Positions 62,330 through 64,000 of a DNA stretch of 64,000 nt are shown piece by piece. The stretch comes from Clostridiaceae bacterium AM27-36LB. Its GTDB lineage: Bacteria; Bacillota; Clostridia; Lachnospirales; Lachnospiraceae. The position numbers were made by a program, and so were the translations under genes. The stretch's first letter is position 1. Each line of letters opens with the position of its first letter. Location: NCBI GenBank assembly GCA_003480725.1, contig QUJQ01000010.1, positions 8,179-72,178 on the forward strand, written 5' to 3'. Below the pieces are notes generated by a model. The model worked only from the letters and a program-made list of their open reading frames with translations. It was not told where the DNA came from and ran no database searches.

Positions 62330-62358
62330 ATTATAGTTCTTTATCTCGAATAGTACAA
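62330..62358 (-). promoter_or_regulatory. Promoter of the HTH-regulator-kinase operon
   Basis: On the minus strand TTGTAC (62358-62353), 17 bases, TATAAT (62335-62330). No AACCTTGC repeat is present here, so this unit is not controlled like the ABC operon. Confidence 0.7.
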
Positions 62359-62456
62359 GTTGGAGGCTGCATATTGATGAAATGAAATACTACTTTATGT
62401 AAAATCTCATTACATTCTCATAACCAGACCCGAAATGTACAATGATATAGGGTGAT

Positions 62457-62822
62457 ATGAGAATGAACCAAGAAGAAAGAAGGTTTGACTTTCACGGCCT
62501 CGGGGCGGCTCTCAAACGAGCCAGAGAAGAAAAGGGATGGACACAAGCCTATGTTGCGGAATTAGTAGACCGTGACTCCCGTACCATTATGAATATTGAG
62601 AACAAAGGTCAGTATCCCAGCTTCGACCTTTTTGTTAAACTCATTACTATGTTTGACGTTTCAGTTGACCAGTTTATTCATGCGGACGGAGGGGCAAGGT
62701 CAAGCTCTTGCAGAAAGCATATTGATGTGCTTCTAAACTCCATGAATGAAAAAGAGCTTGTCGTGATAGAAGCCACAGCCGAGGGCATTAAGAAAGCCAG
62801 AGAAACGGAGGTTCCAGAATAA
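62457..62822 (+). CDS. Xre-family regulator of the mobile element
   Basis: The 121-residue protein has an N-terminal HTH: LGAALKRAREEKGWTQAYVA and VDRDSRTIMNIENKGQ, followed by a helical C-terminal part. It is divergent from the HTH-regulator-kinase operon, so it may repress it or the transfer genes. ATGs at 62457 and 62463 are both possible; GGGTGAT lies just ahead. Its 3' side has only weak hairpins and a 23-bp palindrome. Confidence 0.85.
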   Translation: MRMNQEERRFDFHGLGAALKRAREEKGWTQAYVAELVDRDSRTIMNIENKGQYPSFDLFVKLITMFDVSVDQFIHADGGARSSSCRKHIDVLLNSMNEKELVVIEATAEGIKKARETEVPE

Positions 62823-62934
62823 GGGCCTCTGTTTTTTTGCGCCATTTTAGGGGCTGCCGCTAAGTGGCAAGCAATGCCTCTGTGGCCACAAGTGGCACAA
62901 AGGCGGCTTGTTGGGGCTCGCCCCAAACCCGTAT

Positions 62935-62957
62935 CTTCGGGCCAACATGGCCCGAAG
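62935..62957. repeat. 23-bp palindrome, copy 4
   Basis: CTTCGGGCCA-ACA-TGGCCCGAAG, a perfect 10-bp-arm palindrome around ACA. It lies in the convergent gap between the Xre and relaxase genes, next to a TTGGGGC/GCCCCAA hairpin (62911-62926). Confidence 0.75.
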
Positions 62958-62991
62958 TGTCAGCGTCGCTTTGCTCCTTGTTTTCATAACC

Positions 62992-64000
62992 TTAACGCTC
63001 CTTTTCCTGCTTTCTTCCCGGTTCGGTGTAGCCCATCAGAGTGTCAATGTTCGCTTTGATCGTGACGATCTCCTGCATATCCCGTCGCGCCTTTTGATAT
63101 TCTCCATAGAGCTGTTTTTTCTTTGCTGTGAGCTTACGGCCTTCTTCCTTCAGCACATCCATTTTGGGGAGCTTCGTCCCGCCCAGCAGAGAGCGCATTT
63201 CCGCTTGTGCAGCCCGGTACAGTTCAAGGTCGGCCTCATGCTCCGCAAGGAATTTCCGGCTGTACTTCGTCGCCTTATACTGCTCAAAGACCGGACGGGT
63301 TTTGGCATACTGAACCGTTGCGGTCTTTAGCCCGGCATTGGTTTTCATGGCCTGTTCTGTCTGCTTGATCTGCTCGGAAATGGCATGGAAACGGTCTGCC
63401 GCCTCGGTGGCCTTCTGCGCCAACTGCTCATAATCGGTCAGGCCATTGTCCTGTATATAGGCAAGAGCGGCGGCCATCTGCTTAATGTTAAATACCTTCG
63501 CCCAGCGTTCATATCCCGGCCCTTTACCGGCAGCCAGCTTCGCTTGAATATCCACCGCCAGACTGATTTTCCGCTCCGAGCGCCCGGAGCGTTTTTCTTT
63601 GCCCTCAATGGCGGCCAGAACATCTTGCAAGTCGTAGCCGTCCCCCAGCGTGGAGGCACGCAGACGGGTGAAGCGTTCCTGTCCCTGTCCGGTCAGCCGG
63701 AAGCTGATACCGCCGCCCCGAACCGTCTTGACCTCATACCCGGCCCGTTTCATCAGGGCAAGAAATTCATCCAGATCGGCGGGGCGTTCCGCCAGTACAG
63801 TATCAATGGTAAGGCGCAGCCTGTCCTGATAAGAAAGCGGCCCTTTTCGTTCTTTCTGCCATTCTCCATAATTCCGATATTTACCCTTGCTCCGGGGCTT
63901 TGGGTTCTCCACAATGGACAGCCCGTTTTCAAGACACAGCCTGTCAGAGAGCCGACGGAGGGCAAAGCTGGAACCCCAAAAGTTTCGGAATTTCCGGGTA
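62992..64000 (-). CDS. Relaxase/mobilization protein, C-terminal part (partial)
   Basis: Reading on from the right edge, the minus-strand frame stays open from 64000 to the stop at 62992, so the start is outside the window. The edge segment contains LCLENGLSIVENPKPRSKGK, typical of the post-catalytic part of MOB relaxases in Firmicute elements. The rest is helical and rich in Lys/Glu/Ala with several coiled coils. The His triad and Tyr of the nicking domain would lie off the right edge. Its presence makes the element at least mobilizable. Confidence 0.82.
   Translation of the reverse strand, partial: TRKFRNFWGSSFALRRLSDRLCLENGLSIVENPKPRSKGKYRNYGEWQKERKGPLSYQDRLRLTIDTVLAERPADLDEFLALMKRAGYEVKTVRGGGISFRLTGQGQERFTRLRASTLGDGYDLQDVLAAIEGKEKRSGRSERKISLAVDIQAKLAAGKGPGYERWAKVFNIKQMAAALAYIQDNGLTDYEQLAQKATEAADRFHAISEQIKQTEQAMKTNAGLKTATVQYAKTRPVFEQYKATKYSRKFLAEHEADLELYRAAQAEMRSLLGGTKLPKMDVLKEEGRKLTAKKKQLYGEYQKARRDMQEIVTIKANIDTLMGYTEPGRKQEKER

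Overview
The window is a stretch of chromosome from a spore-forming, anaerobic, low-to-moderate GC Firmicute, most likely a gut Lachnospiraceae (Blautia/Ruminococcus-like). This is inferred from an alpha/beta small acid-soluble spore protein, Firmicute gene orders (tig-clpP-clpX-lon-ysxC and rho-rpmE-DUF1385-prmC-prfA), the clostridial DUF4364 and YqeG families, paired glgC/glgD, a type III glutamine synthetase and a HydE hydrogenase maturase. No rRNA or tRNA gene and no CRISPR array was seen. Species cannot be fixed from the sequence alone.

Layout. 1-915: the last 33 residues of a large serine recombinase, ending a mobile element that lies off the left edge, followed by a 5'-truncated chromosomal gene, so an element-chromosome junction is in view. 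1.0-7.4 kb: CapA-like protein, dihydroorotase, an Rpn/PD-(D/E)XK protein, a small HTH regulator, a CYTH protein, a DJ-1 protein, a structured repeat and a spore protein. 7.5-15.1 kb: trigger factor, ClpP, ClpX, Lon, YsxC and an AI-2E-family membrane protein. 15.1-16.6 kb: DUF4364 and a radical SAM protein on the minus strand. 16.8-27.4 kb: rho, rpmE with a structured leader, DUF1385, prmC, prfA, glmM, then a tightly packed set (nucleotidyltransferase, DUF2156, hisC, COG2426 membrane protein, lipid kinase). 27.4-29.7 kb: glutamine synthetase III behind a leader that looks like an ANTAR-type antiterminator. 30-39.4 kb: nuclease-like orphan, rpiB, dinB, yqeG, two lipoproteins, an HPr-TetR pair and putP. 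39.5-50.7 kb: glgD/glgC, a KdpD/KdpE-like pair without a Kdp pump, nth, alcohol and aldehyde dehydrogenases, then tcdA, a rhodanese-TtcA fusion and hydE in one overlapping operon. 50.7-53.8 kb: HicB-like protein and a peptidase M20/DUF3100 transporter operon with an unusual promoter region.

53.8-64.0 kb is the left part of a second integrative mobilizable or conjugative element that runs off the right edge. A large serine recombinase sits at its left end. Inside come small accessory genes, a sigma-like factor, and an antimicrobial-peptide resistance module (lipoprotein, two ABC permeases, ATPase, sensor kinase, response regulator, MerR/excisionase-like HTH). An Xre regulator and the C-terminal part of a relaxase follow.

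The most interesting signals are regulatory. Four exact copies of an 8-bp word at 11-bp period overlap the promoter of the resistance ABC operon. Four copies of a 23-bp palindrome are scattered through the mobile element. Three 14-bp motifs phased exactly 21 bp apart precede an attenuator ahead of the M20/DUF3100 operon. A hexaloop hairpin competes with the terminator in the glnN leader. An att-like block is shared by the two recombinase-flanked junctions.
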